Shown one piece after another: positions 11,984 through 23,745 of a stretch of 64,000 nt of DNA (positions within the stretch are counted from its first letter, which is position 1; the number at the start of each line of letters is the position of its first letter). A model generated the notes under the pieces. That model was not told the DNA's origin and did no database searches. It saw only the letters and a program-made list of their open reading frames with translations. The stretch is from Plectosphaerella cucumerina (Eukaryota; Ascomycota; Sordariomycetes; Glomerellales; Plectosphaerellaceae): the NCBI GenBank assembly GCA_020746995.1, contig JAGPXD010000005.1:3410001-3474000 (forward strand). Direction: 5' to 3'. The translations under genes and the position numbers were made by a program.

Positions 11984-12912
11984 TTACTCGAAGAACCCCT
12001 CTCCGTCGTCTTCTTCCTCCGGCCCCGTCGCCTCCTGCCAGTGCCCCGACCGCTGCACATCCTTCTTCCGGCCCTTCTCCCTCGGCGGGCCGCGGTCCTG
12101 CTTCCTCTCAGCCGCCGACTCCTCCTTCGGCCGACTGTTAATGACAAGCGGCGCTTGAAGGAACGCAGCGGCGTTCTTGCGATCGCGAATCTTCTCCAGC
12201 GCCGCGGTGCCCTCCTTCATCGCCTCCTCGATGACGTGCCACATGTCGGGCTTGTTCATGGGGTCATCGGGGTTCTCCTCCGCCTCGTCTTCGTCCTGCC
12301 CCTTGTTCTTCTTGCCGTCGTTGATGTTGTTCGGGTACAGCGAGACGTAGGGCTCCAGGTGCGGGTGGTACTGGGTGTAGGCGATGTCGATATTGAGGAC
12401 GCGCTCCTGTTCCTGGAGCCTCGCCTTTTCCGCCTCGTCTTCGGTGGCTGCGAGGGCCTTTTGGGCCTTCTTGAGCCGTCTTTCGGCCTTCTTCCTCTCT
12501 GTGGACGGGCTATCAGCGGGTGTGCAAGGTGGGAGGGGTACATGACAGTGGTGGACGTACCAAAGAACCTGACCATGTGGTATCTGCTGATCATTGTGGA
12601 TCTCCTCGCCGAAAGCTTCTTCTCGCCCTTCCTGTCGTGGCGGGACTGCAGCTCCTTCTCCAGGTCGGCGCGCACCGTCGCGGGGATGTCCGCCTTCGCG
12701 AGGAGGCGCTTGATGTCTCTGATGCGCTTCAGGTTCGCCTTGTTGCTGCCGCCTTCGGGGGCGTGCAGAGGGCGGTGAGAGCCGCTTGGGCGCATGCTCT
12801 TGGGATCTCTGGGTCCTCGAGGACCGCGGGGGGGGTTTGCGAGGGGATTGTCTGCGTTGTTGCCGGCCGAGGCGTCGCGCCTAAAGGCCCTTGGCTCTGT
12901 CGGTGCAGACAT
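11984..12912 (-). CDS. EFG1: rRNA-processing protein Efg1
   Basis: Nucleolar factor of the 90S pre-ribosome needed for early 18S rRNA processing. Exons 12912-12561 and 12498-11984 (intron 12499-12560, GTACGT..CACAG, splice FF|ER) give 288 residues. The hallmark run is present: KRIRDIKRLLAKADIPATVR, then basic residues leading to YHMVRFFERKKAERRLK, typical of Efg1. The middle is a charged coiled coil (KAQKALAATEDEAEKARLQEQE), followed by VLNIDIAYTQYHPHLEPYVSLYP, also conserved in the family. The C-terminus is acidic and ends EDDGEGFFE. It lies tandem with the dsRBM-like gene on the same strand. Confidence is high from the central domain. Confidence 0.93.
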
Positions 12913-13674
12913 GGGTGGCTATTTGGGAAGGGAAGCTATTCGTGTATCGCGATGAGGAGGGATGTATCTGGTGATTGTCTCTGGTGGTTGGTGTCTGCGA
13001 GTGCCAGTGGTCGTGGGATATGGGTGGTGAAGGTTTGGTTTGATCTGGTGTCGGTGCCGACCAAAATTTTGGTGGAGACTGGATCTTTTCAGGGATCGAA
13101 CTGCGCTGGCGGACGGGGCAAGAGCCGGACCCCGCGACATTCTTATCGCTATCGGAGCTTGCCTCATATGGTTAGCGTTCTTTGTGTCTGGGCTGTCTCT
13201 GTTCCGAGGTCCAGTCCCAACCATCACCTCACAAAAACTCAGTTGAAGTTTCCTGCTTTGATTGGTATTTAAAGACATCATACAGAATCTTCATTGTTAT
13301 CCTCTCTTGAATTAGTCTTCTGAGAGCTCAAAACTGGTTGGGCCACTGGGTTTGAAACGCTGGGAGAGCTCTCTCCAAGTACCAATATCGAATGACCGTT
13401 TGAGGACTAGCGTTTCTGGTGACCCAATCAGCGTCATGCGCTTTCAAGCTCTCGATGCTCTCTTCACTTGAGAGGGAAGTCGCGACCTGCTGGGTGTCTT
13501 GCCCTGTTCATAACGCCCATCCCGTGTCACTCTCAAAACGTCTTGTCTGCCCTTTTGTACGAGCGTCATACAGAAAACACCATCGTCCGACACACTCCCC
13601 TCAGAGAAGCAGCCTAATATCGACTTCGTCTCCGTCGACCCTGTGTCCGGCCCCGGCCGGGTGTCGTCGACGAC
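12913..13674. other. Divergent promoter region of EFG1 and SEA4
   Basis: 762 bp between two divergent starts, EFG1 (-) and SEA4 (+). A tRNA-like B-box at about 13090 did not extend to a cloverleaf. Nothing else supported. Confidence 0.55.
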
Positions 13675-16600
13675 ATGGACCGCCCTGAACCCGGCCTCAT
13701 CAAATGGTCGCCCATCCCCGGTCACGATCGCTTCATCCATCTCAACCTGCAGCGTCGCATCGTACAGTTGTACGAGCCCACGGGACTTGCTCAGGCCGGC
13801 CGCTTCGATCATCGCCTTGTCTCCAAGCACGATGACTTCCCAGCCCTCACCACGTACGACTGGTCGCCATCGGTGCCAGGGCTCGTGGCCGTCGGCGGCC
13901 AGAATGGCGGCGTCAACCTCCTGCGCATGGACGACAACTCCAACGACTACATCGAGCTCGGTCTTAAGATGACCCGCACTTGTCAGGCTGTCGCCTTCAA
14001 CAGCCAGGGCCTTCTGGCCGTCGGCCTCGATAGGGTACGCCTCGACCAGAGCCTGCACATCTGGGACGTCAACCGGCTGGCCTCGGTCGACAAGTCAACC
14101 AAGGGCTTCGGCAAGGACTTCGCCGACTTCACAGACCCAACCCACCGTCTCGAGTCGAGCGCGTCCATCTCAAGCATCAAGTTCTTCGATGACAGCCCGC
14201 AGACTCTCATCATCGGCGTCAAGGGCCTAGGCCTGCGGTCGCACGACCTGCGCGACCACGCAAACTCAGTGCGCCTGCAGTACTCGACAAAGTGCAACAA
14301 CAACCTGTCCATCGACTTTCTCGACCAAAACTACTTTGCCTCGTCCGCCCTTGATCAGCCCGGCGTCTTTGTCTGGGACCGCCGCGCCACCGGTCGCGCC
14401 GTCGCTTCGTCCGCCTACCTGGCCGCCGTTGATGAGGAGGACATCAGCTGGGGCGGCGCCCTGTGCATGTACGATGCCGTCGATATGGATGAGCCCTCGC
14501 TCAGTGACAGCAAGCACTCCATGGTCCGTTCGCTGCGTTACTGCAGGGACCGTCGTGGCCAGTTGGGCGTGCTCACTAGAACCGGGCAGCTCAAGGTCAT
14601 GCAGACCACGAAGGAGATCACCTCACCCGAGCTGCAGCTGGCGGGCAGCCCCGAGTTGGTGCAGTTGCAGACGTCTCACGAGATGGACGTCCACTTTGCC
14701 GATCCAGGACGCCGCAATGAGCGCATCGTGTCTTTCGACTGGATCACAATGGGCACCCCGAGCTTGCAGCCGCGGCTGCTGGTGCTCCGTGCCAACGGGG
14801 CTTTTGAGATTCTGGAGCAGCCGTCGTACACGTCCGATCATCTGTACAAGCTGTCGTCGTGGCAGGCGCCCTACCGCGGGCTTGACGGTAGGCATGTTGA
14901 CATGAAAGTAAAGGGACAAGGCTAATGCTCAGCAGAGGGGTCAGCATATCATGGGCTGATGGACTTTGAGCCGTCACAAGCCTCTGGAATCTACGGCCCA
15001 CTGCTCGTGGAGCAGGCTCTCAACGGGGTCCCGCTCTTTGGCGAGCAGAAGGCTGATGTTCAAACTGTCGTAGAGGAGACTCTCCATGGACGCCCCTCCG
15101 CGGCAGACGTGCACACGAGCAGGCCGGTGAACCCGCATGTTCCCGCCGGTGCCGTGCGGGGGAAGAAGATTGGCGAGAAGTTGAGGGCACTTCGCGAGAT
15201 GCTGATCAGGGGCGGTGCGTCTGGTCGTGGAGGCATCGCGGCGGCGTTGGCCAAGACGTCGCTGTCCGAGTCCGGCCCCGTGTCGTGTCGCGAGCTGCAC
15301 GAGAGCCTGCTGTCGATCTTGCCGCAGGCTAAAGACCTGCCACCGGATGTTCAATCCGACGTGGACAACGCGATGCTACTCCGGGCGAAGGAGAAGTACT
15401 TATTTGAGCCGTCCGTCAACAGGTCCGTTGTGTCCGACGACCTGTGGCTCAAGTACATCTGGGACTGGATTGCGGGTACGTTGGCGTTGACTACAGGCAT
15501 CACTGCCCTTTCTGACATGTTTTAGACTCGGAAGATGCCGCCGCCGACAGCTCCATGAAGAACCACCCCCTCGACCTGACCTACATGGGTGTCGCTGCGA
15601 TTTGGGAGAATGACCTCGGTAAGTCTTTTTTGTTCTCTGTGCTTGACTGGGTCTAATAAACCTAGGCCAAAAACCCTCGTCAAGACTCCCCGAAGGCGTC
15701 ACAAACCCCGAGGCCATCGTGTGGGAAAGGTGCATTGGAAGCATCTGTAAGAAGAGACGGCTTCCCAAGTACCAGGGCGTTGCCACGAAGCGACCCTTCC
15801 ACCGCCAGCTGTGCCTCGACATCTGCACATGGGGCGAATCGACGCGGCACGAGCCGGATGACAGCGCGTCGACTCATAGCGGTGAATATCCCTCGTCGAG
15901 GCACACCATGGCCACGGCACGCGCGTTGTTCCGAGGCGACATGGAAACGGCGGTGCAGATCCTCAAGAAGGCCAGCGCCGACCACCCAGAGCTCCTGTTC
16001 CTTTCACTGGCGCTGCAGCTCATCGGGCGCGGCAAGCGGCTGACCAAGGAGTCGCTCGACTTTGACGACGCGGCGGCTTCCAAGACGGACCCGTACCTGC
16101 GGGCCATATCATCTTTGATAGCCACGGGCGACTGGACAGCCATTGCCAACCAAAAGTCGCTCCCCCTCTCGGACCGGGCCTACGTGGCCGTGCGCAACTT
16201 TGATGACGAGCGGCTTTCGAAATGGCTGGAGGAGCAGGTGGCGACGGCGGTCGAATCGGGCGACATTGAAGGCATCGTGCTCACGGGCATCACGGACAAG
16301 CTGGTGGACATTTTCGCGGCGTACGTGGGCAAGTTCAACGACTTCCAGACAGCGACGCTGGTCATGTCCATCTGCGCGCCGCGGTACATTGACGACTTCC
16401 GATGCCTGGCATGGCGCAACGCGTACCGGGCGTATCTGCAGAGACACAAGGCCTTCTTCCTGCGCACAAAGTTCGAGGTGGAGAGCACCAAGAAGAGCAA
16501 GCGCGAGGAGCAGGGCAAGCCGACCATCAAGCCGCCGTCGCGGCAGATCGCCCTCCGGTGTGTGTACTGCGACGCGGAGACGACACTGCCGGCGGCCGGA

Positions 16601-16948
16601 GGCAACGGAGGCAGCGGCACCATGACGCCGGGGGGCACGGATAGACGCAACCCGCTCATGGCGGCGAGCGCAAACGCGGGCATCAGCTGTCCCAACTGCG
16701 GGCGCCACCTGCCGCGGTGCATCGTGTGTCTGGAGGTTGTGGGGATTCCGCGGTCGGACAGGCCCGAGGCGGCTGAGGATATGGACACGCGGAAAGCGGC
16801 GCGATTCCCGACTTTCTGTTTGAAGTGCGAGCATGTGCTGCATCTGGACCATGCGAGGCAGTGGTTCGCGCGGCATGTTGAGTGTCCTGTGCCCGAGTGT
16901 CGGTGTCGGTGCAACGCGCGGGCGAACCCGGAGCTGAACTACCATTAG
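13675..16948 (+). CDS. SEA4: SEA complex subunit Sea4 (Mios homologue), WD40 plus zinc-binding C-terminus
   Basis: Part of the SEA (GATOR-type) coat on the vacuole that relays amino acid supply to TORC1. Four exons: 13675-14887, 14936-15475, 15526-15618, 15666-16948; about 1,042 residues. Residues 1-400 hold WD-type repeats (LTTYDWSPSVPGLVAVGG, LLAVGLDRVRLDQSLHIWD, GVFVWDRRATGR). The middle is helical, with LFRGDMETAVQILKKASADH and a conserved helical block around WLEEQVATAVESGDIEGIV. The C-terminus has two zinc-binding stretches: CVYCDAE...CPNCGRHLPRCIVCLEV, then FCLKCEHVLHLDHARQWF ending CPVPECRCRC, the signature Mios/Sea4 ending. It is followed tandemly by a TBC Rab-GAP gene. Confidence 0.93.
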
Positions 16949-17347
16949 GGATATTTGGATATTTGCAGAGAACGAACTGGCTATGAGAGATGAACGTTGT
17001 AATACCAGATGCTTGTTCTGTACCTGACGATGATGATGGGTGCTCACCGACACACCGAAAATAGGGGCCAGACCGAGGCGCCTCACCGTTCAGCCACCCC
17101 CACTTTGCTGACCTCAGCTGCCCTGGCGCTACCCCAGACGCCGGAAGCTCACCTCCATCCCAGGACTGGATTGTGTCATGTCCTGATCATAGCTCCGACG
17201 TCGTCCCCTTCCGCCCAGCCACCTCCAACCGCCGCCGTTCCTCTCCTAGCGCTCAATCGCGGGCTTTTCAAGACAAATTCCACGTGTCTCTCGCCGCATG
17301 GTTCCTTTTCAAAGCGCCGCCTCGTACCTGCCTCTCAACGGCGCATC
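16949..17347. other. SEA4 to TBC-gene spacer
   Basis: 399 bp of 3' flank plus promoter, both genes on the plus strand. No further feature seen. Confidence 0.55.
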
Positions 17348-19627
17348 ATGAGTGACCGCGGTGAAGCTCGGTGAGTGGATCTCGGTGATAACCAAGGCTG
17401 GGGATGCTGACGCGCTTTGTGGTAGGACGAGATGGAGTGAAACTATGAGCCATGTAGAGGGCGGTCTGGGGGAGCTGCGGCGCGCTGTCGGGGAGGATGT
17501 TTGTGTCAAGGGTAGTAGGGCTATGTGTTGGAAGGTATGTACTGAGAAGACGGGCGAGAGGACGAAGCTGACGGGTGAGACAGATTCTGCTGCTTTTCGA
17601 GAGCACGGACACGAATGTGTGGGTGGAACGCACGCGGGAGGTCCGGAAAGAGTACGACGAGCTGCAGGGGAGGTATCTCAAGTACTTTACGCACCCGGAG
17701 GAGCTGAACAAGATCACGGCCGACCCCCTCGACGATGATCCCAAGGTATGTCTGCCCTCAACCTACAGTTTTCTTACAGACTAACGCCCACAGTCTCCTT
17801 GGAAAATGTACCGCGACGACCTCCTCCTCCGCAGCGAGATCCAGCAAGACGTCGAACGCCTCCCCGAGTGCGGCCACTACCAGGAGGAAAGCTTCCAAGC
17901 ACCCCTTGTCGACGCCCTCTTCGTCTACTGCAAACTGCATCCTGAGACGGGATACAGACAGGGCATGCACGAGCTCCTCGCGCCGATCCTCGACGTTCTC
18001 TACCGTGAAGCAGCGGAGCGCGAGGAGGATGACGAGGAGCTGATGGCCGAGATGATGGATGGGGAGTACATGGTCCATGACGCTTTTGCCCTCTTCTCCC
18101 GCGTCATGAGGAAAGCGCATGCTTTCTATGCGGTGGGGGGACAGGTTGAGTCGTCGGCGATTGTGGAGAAGAGTCGCTTCATTCATGAGACGTGTCTCGC
18201 ACAGGTTGATCCGGAGCTGGCGAGGCATTTGACGGATGTGGAGGTGTTGCCGCAGATTTTCCTCATGTAAGTTGCTCCGTTCTGATTTTGGGATGAAAGC
18301 TGACGATGTAGCCGCTGGGTGCGACTGCTCTTCGGGAGGGAGTTTCCGTTTGAGGAGACGCTTGCTCTGTGGGATAAGCTGTTTGCTGTTGATCCGGACT
18401 TGGAGCTTGTGGATTACATTTGCGTCGCTATGCTGATCAGGATACGTTGGAGCTGTGAGTATTCCCTGAACCGTATGGCTCACATACTTACCCTTCTCAG
18501 TACTCGAGTCGGATTACTCCCACTGCCTACAACTTCTCCTCAAGTATCCCTCGCCATCAGGAGACCATGCCCCTCATACCTTTGTCGACGATGCCGTCTA
18601 CCTAAGAAACAACCCCGGCCCATCAGCAGGATGCTCCCTCATCGAGAAATACACCGGCAAACCCCCAGTCTCGCCCTCCCCTTTACCCACCCCTCATGAG
18701 CAGCCACGACAAAAGACCCCGGAACTACCCATCTCCCCCCCATCTCGCCCCCTCATCGCCCGCTCCCCCCTCTCCTCCCCCGGAAAGTTCATCAAGCAAC
18801 AAGGCGGCATGGAAGCCATCTTCCAAGGCGCAGCGCGCAACGTTCTCGAGCGAGGCGAGAAACTCGGCATCAACCGTGCCGTCCGCGGCGCCGTGGGCGA
18901 GATTAGGAAGAACGTCCAGGGCCTCAGCGAGGCGCGTCAGGCCCTTTTGGCAGATGGTTCGGCGTCCGCCTCCTCGCGCGCGTTCGAGGCCCTCGAGCGA
19001 CGGAACAGATTATTGGCGGGGATGCTGGACGAGAGTATCGTCAGCCTTAAAGCCATCGCAGGCGCAGACCTCGGGGATAGAGAAAAGACGCTTGAGCTCG
19101 TGGAGATGGTCGCTGCGAGGGTGCAGTTCGTCAAGGTCCATCTGGAAGACTCGAGCATCACCGTCGATCCTGAGCCGCTCGAGCAGCCGGAGACACCCGC
19201 TGAAGAACCCCCCAAAACGCAGGACGTCCCAGCCGTCAAAACAACACCAGCATCTCCTCCCCCGGCCTCTCCTCCACCACCATCCCCTCCGCCACCTCCA
19301 GTGGAAAAACGTCCCCTCCCAATCCCAACCCGCTCAACCCTCGCCCAGTCCTCCTTCTCCTGGATGCTCGAACCAGACGAGACCGCGCCCCCTCCCACCC
19401 CCCGAACATCCTCCTCAGCAACGCCCTCCTCCCCCGGCAAGACACGAGCAAAGCGCGCCCCGGGCGCCACAAGCCTCAGCAGGGAACGCAACGCCTTCCT
19501 CTTCGGCGAAGACGACGCCGGCACCAGCGGCGGCGACGCCGCGCAGAAGCCCGCCGAGGACATTTTCGGCCTAGAGCCCATCGCTCGAAAAGAAGGCCGC
19601 AGCAGCGGCGCGAGGGAGCTTTTCTAG
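17348..19627 (+). CDS. TBC-domain Rab GTPase-activating protein (TBC1D5-like)
   Basis: Stimulates GTP hydrolysis on a Rab GTPase; the TBC1D5 type acts on Rab7 with retromer. Six exons: 17348-17370, 17426-17534, 17584-17745, 17794-18266, 18312-18454, 18501-19627; about 678 residues. TBC motifs: GSRAMCWK (motif A), IQQDVERL carrying the IxxDxxR arginine finger, and GYRQGMHELLAP carrying the YxQ glutamine finger. Both catalytic fingers are intact, so it should be active. There is an insert of acidic residues (REAAEREEDDEELMAEMMDGEY), as in TBC1D5-type proteins. The C-terminal 300 residues are Pro/Ser-rich with a helical segment (EAIFQGAARNVLERGEKLGI). The first exon is only 23 nt, chosen because MSDRGEAR splices in frame to TRWSETM. 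Confidence 0.88.
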
Positions 19628-20881
19628 GGAATATCCATGTATAGACAGACCCCGTTCATAAAAGATTAAAAGTGCGAATTGTCCTTCTCCCATGTCTCAG
19701 GCCCCATGTCTCTCCACGGGTAACGGCGCGCCAAATCTCGGCGGAAAGACCCCTCCGCCCCCCAACGGTCCTTTGTTCCCCTCCCGTTCTTTGTTCCCCA
19801 ACTCCCTAGCTAGAGAGATGACAAGATCCCCATCTCCCCGATCCTCGCGCGGACGGGTGGCCACCGGATCGAAGGGGGGGACATTGTATTCAAGTAGTGT
19901 TACACAACTTCTAGCCTCGAGCCATCGCTCTTTGACAAGTAGCAAACAGGTGGGAGATTAGGACCTCTAAGCCAACGTGGGAGGGAGAGAACTCACCGAA
20001 GAAGGGAGGTATCTTTCCGATTCCAGAATACCGTTTGCCACACACACCACCCCTTTAGTGAAGACGTCGTATCCTTGCGTTGTGTAACACCCGTTGGTGA
20101 TTCTGCGTCACGGGGACAGGCAGCCTTGCAGACGAGACGACAAACATGCTACAAGAGGCGAAAAGGGGGGGCGTGATGTCCGCCCATCCTCGTGGGCTAG
20201 GCTTGGCCAACTGTCCGTCCCCCAGGGGACATGTTCCTCCGAGCATGCAGAGAGAACGTCAGGCCCCTTGCTTGCGTTCATCGCCCCCGGGCTGTTGCTG
20301 TCGGTGATGCAGGTTTGGCAGGCTCCCTACGTTGGTCACTCTCGCAGAAAAGTGAATTTAGAGCATGGCAGAGGAAAAGGTCCAATGGATGTAGATGCGT
20401 CTATCTTTGATGCAGGAGGGCCTGGGGATGGCTACTGGCATGAACCGCAGACTTGTCTCGCTGCATGCTTCACCGCTTGTCACACCAACCCCGACGACCT
20501 TCGTCCGCGACTGATCACACGCAGTCATAACACGTAGATAATGATATCTCAATTCAAGCATCCCATCGCCATCGTTGCCTATAGCCCATACGCCCCATGC
20601 CCCATGTCCATGTCCATGTGCCCTCCCCATCCATGCGCCCCGTCCAAGATAGATGATATACCCATTCCCAACAGAAAACCCAAAAAGACAACCCGTCCAC
20701 AGCCGGTGGTCGTACATGCGCCGTCGCGCTCCCTGCCATTACGCCGGATATACACCCCCCAGTAAATCCGTCAGGTATGGATATATGAGAGATGACAAGG
20801 AAAAGAAAAGGATGATGATGATGAAAATGGGCGGGAGCCCGGGCCGTAATAATGCATTAGATCGTGTAGAGAGACACCGGG
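19628..20881. other. Convergent 3' region
   Basis: 1.25 kb between the convergent stops of the TBC gene (+) and the regulator (-). GC-rich, with a few simple (CCCATG) repeats near its end that continue into the Met/Gly-rich tail of the regulator. No gene supported. Confidence 0.55.
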
Positions 20882-22287
20882 CTAGGCACACATGGAGCCC
20901 ATGCCCATGCCCATGCCCATGCCGCCCGGCCTCATCATCGGATGCGGTCCGTGGAAGGGCATCAGCTCCGCGCCGTTGAGCATGCCGACGTGGCTCCTCG
21001 CATGGTGCGCCTCAGCATCCGCACGCTGTCTCTGCCTCCTCGCCGCGGCATCAAGCTGGATTCTACGCGCGTGTCCTGCAAAACAAAGTCAGCAAACATT
21101 CCTATCATCAACTACCAAGCCAACGTACCAGTCTTCCAAATCTGCCGCTTATGCTCCCTCGTCACCCACTCATACTCAATAGCACGCTCCGGGTGCGTCG
21201 ACAACAAACCGATAGCCTTGATAGACTGCAGCCGCCCCTTCGCCGCGCGGACCGGCACCTCCATCGTGCACAGCTCATCGTTCTCGTCAAACTTGAGCAT
21301 GCCGTCATCGTCGAGGATGGGAATCTTCTTGTTCTCCCGGTACCAGGCGCTCTGCAGGCCGCCGCTGCCGCGCTGCGGGCCTTTGAACTGCAGGTTATAC
21401 TCGCGCACGACGTCGTCCCAGGGCGTCTCGCGGCCGTGCCGGTCGATGCGCCAGTAGTCGACAAAGTCCTTCTGCTCGATGGTGTACTTTACGTTACACC
21501 GCGTCCCGCGCACGGGGGACTTGCGCTTGGGCTTCATGGAGGCGTAGTCGAGGTTGTGGTAGCCTGGGATGGAGGATGAGGGGGTGGAGTAGTGGTGGTG
21601 ATGGTGCTGGTGATGGTGCTGCTGGGGATGTTGCTGCTGCTGATGCTGCTGCATCATGGGCGGCAGGGGCTGGTTACCGTCATGATGGCTCCGTGGCGTG
21701 GCCTGGAGGGCGTACCCGACGGGACGGGGCCGCGATCGGTCGGTCGAGGAGCTAGCGTAGTGCGAGGCCAGAGACTCGAGGCTGATATGGTCGAGCTCGG
21801 GAAGCCGTGGCAGCGACTTGTCACTGCACTCGCTCGAGAAGGAGCCGTGAACCGGGCTGGACTCTGAGCACATGGCCAGCGGCGAGGGCCATGTGGACGA
21901 GTTCTCGGTAAAAGTGAAGCTCTCCGACTTGACCGAGTCGTTGGTCCCTTGGCCGCATGAGACGGGGGTGCAGCATGACTCGGCCTGGGCGAACATACCG
22001 TCGGAGTCCATGGAGCTGTGGCTCCAGGCAGGCGAGGCGGGTCGTTGTAGCCTCGTCGAGCCGCTGCTACCGCCAGGCCGTCTCGACATGGCGGCGAGCG
22101 TGCTGGCAACGTCGACGTCCCTCGAGGGTTGGTGCTGCTGCTGTCTGCGTTCCTCGGCGTCGGCGTGATCCTCGTATCTGACGGGTAGCTCCGACATGCC
22201 GAGCGGGCTGAGTGGTGGCAACTGCATGTATGATGGCGGCAGCAGCCTCAGGGGAAGCTGCTGGTCCTGAGGCGTGTCCATGTGCAT
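20882..22287 (-). CDS. Putative fungal DNA-binding regulator with a GLQ-x-x-YR helical domain
   Basis: Exons 22287-21129 and 21075-20882 (intron 21076-21128) give about 450 residues. The frame stays open to 22560, but the codon there is TTG; the first in-frame ATG is at 22287 (MHMDTPQDQQ), so I start there and leave the proline tract coded by the G-run in the 5' leader. Residues about 265-400 form one conserved block: YTIEQKDFVDYWRIDRHG, then GLQSAWYRENKKIP and a basic, helical tail (RRIQLDAAARRQRQR). This Myb/SANT-like pattern is common in fungal putative regulators. The N-terminal half is disordered with Gln/His runs. The C-terminus is a Met/Gly repeat (GMGMGMGMG). It has about 5.5 kb of non-coding DNA upstream, as seen for developmental regulators. 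DNA binding is inferred. Confidence 0.75.
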
Positions 22288-22429
22288 GGCGGCAGCTGCT
22301 CGAGAAGGGGAGGATGTTGATGTCGAGAGCGGCGATATGGATGGAGAGGCCCGGGGTGGCGAGGGTGTACTTGTGCTGAAGGGTCCTCTAGTAGTGCGAG
22401 TAAGGGGGGCAAGATGGGAGCCAGCAGGC

Positions 22430-22452
22430 GGGGGGGGGGGGGGGGGGGGGGG
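22430..22452. repeat. Poly-G/C homopolymer, 23 nt
   Basis: Uninterrupted run of 23 G on the plus strand in the leader of the regulator gene. Length is likely unstable and hard to sequence. Confidence 0.85.
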
Positions 22453-23729
22453 ACGGGAAGAAGTCGAGACGGGCAGGGTCGGCGGCAGAGACAATGGGGT
22501 CAGACCCTTATTATCAAGACCCTCGAGAGAGCCAAGCAAGGCCGACGGACGGGGAGGCAAGAAGCAGAGGCGAAAGCAAGAGGCAGAGACAGAAACAGAA
22601 ACAAGAGGCAGACGGTCAGTCAGTCAGGCAGGAGAGCCAGTGCGCCCACCCCTCCCCGGCCCGGCTGGTGGGTGATATCCTTTTAGATCTGCTCCGGGAA
22701 ACAAGAGTGACACCGGCCAGCGCCCACCCACGACCGGGTAGAGGAGGGTGTGGGGAGGAGGTGGGCCAGCCTGGGTACTGGGCTGGGCTTCCCAGGGTCC
22801 GGTCTGCGTGCTACTGCTCGGGAAAGATTGACCAGGGGGGGTGAAGTGATGGAGAGAGAGGTGACCGGGGACCGGGGTGGACGGGGCCGGGCACGCACAT
22901 GGGGGAGCAAAGGGTATCCCGTAGGAGGACGAGACGAGAACGGCATCATCATCATGGCAACCGGGGTGGACTCCCCCTCCCCGTCGTCGTCCGTCCTGCT
23001 ATGGTCCGCAAGGTCCCTTCCCCTTTGAAGAGGCAGAGGCAAAGAGAGGCGGCGACGGCGGCGCTGGGGCGGTTTTGCTTTTCCAGCAGCAGCTAGGCAG
23101 GGTGCTTGCTCCAGATGCAGGCGCCGAAAGGAGATCTGCCTGGCTGCACGTCGCCCGAACTGACACCCTGCTTGCAACGCCTCCTCCCCCAGCCTGGGCT
23201 TGGCCTGGTTCGACGGCGGCGTAGGTGTGTACTTTTTTCGTACCCGTCGTCGACCCTGAAGGGACGTGCTTGCAGACCGGTGCAAGTCCACAGCCCCTCG
23301 ACTCGAGAATCTCTTTGATGCTTCCTTTTAAGGACGCCGCGCTTCCCCTTCCAGAACGAGCAAGGCGTGGCCTCGGGGGCAAGGCCTCGAGCAGGGGGGG
23401 AGGGAGGCAGGATGGCCGGGCTCGCGGCTAACGGGGTCACCACAGTGGGCGTGAATGACACGGCCGCAGCAGAAATGGCCCTCGGGAGCCGAGCAGTTGG
23501 GTCGGTCGAGCATGAGGTGCAGGAAAGGACAGCAGGAATAGGAGCAGAAGGAGCAGCCAGCAGCGGTCATGCAGCAACAACAACGCCCGTCGCCATGGTC
23601 CCATATGTCTTCCAAGGGAGAGGGCGGGAATATGGCGGGCAGGCGAGACAATCGAGAGACCAGTCCGTGGTTAAGCTTCAGGTACTAGTCGTAAGCAGCC
23701 GAGACCTCTCTCTCGCCCCCGGCGGCGGC

Positions 23730-23745
23730 GGGGGGGGGGGGGGGG
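23730..23745. repeat. Poly-G homopolymer, 16 nt
   Basis: Uninterrupted run of 16 G directly after (GGC)n triplets. Confidence 0.85.

Noticed and set aside
13085..13110. tRNA-like B box near 13090
   Set aside because: No matching acceptor or anticodon arms around it.
22288..22560. Poly-proline N-terminal extension of the regulator
   Set aside because: It would start at TTG and is coded by a G homopolymer; the first ATG is 22287.
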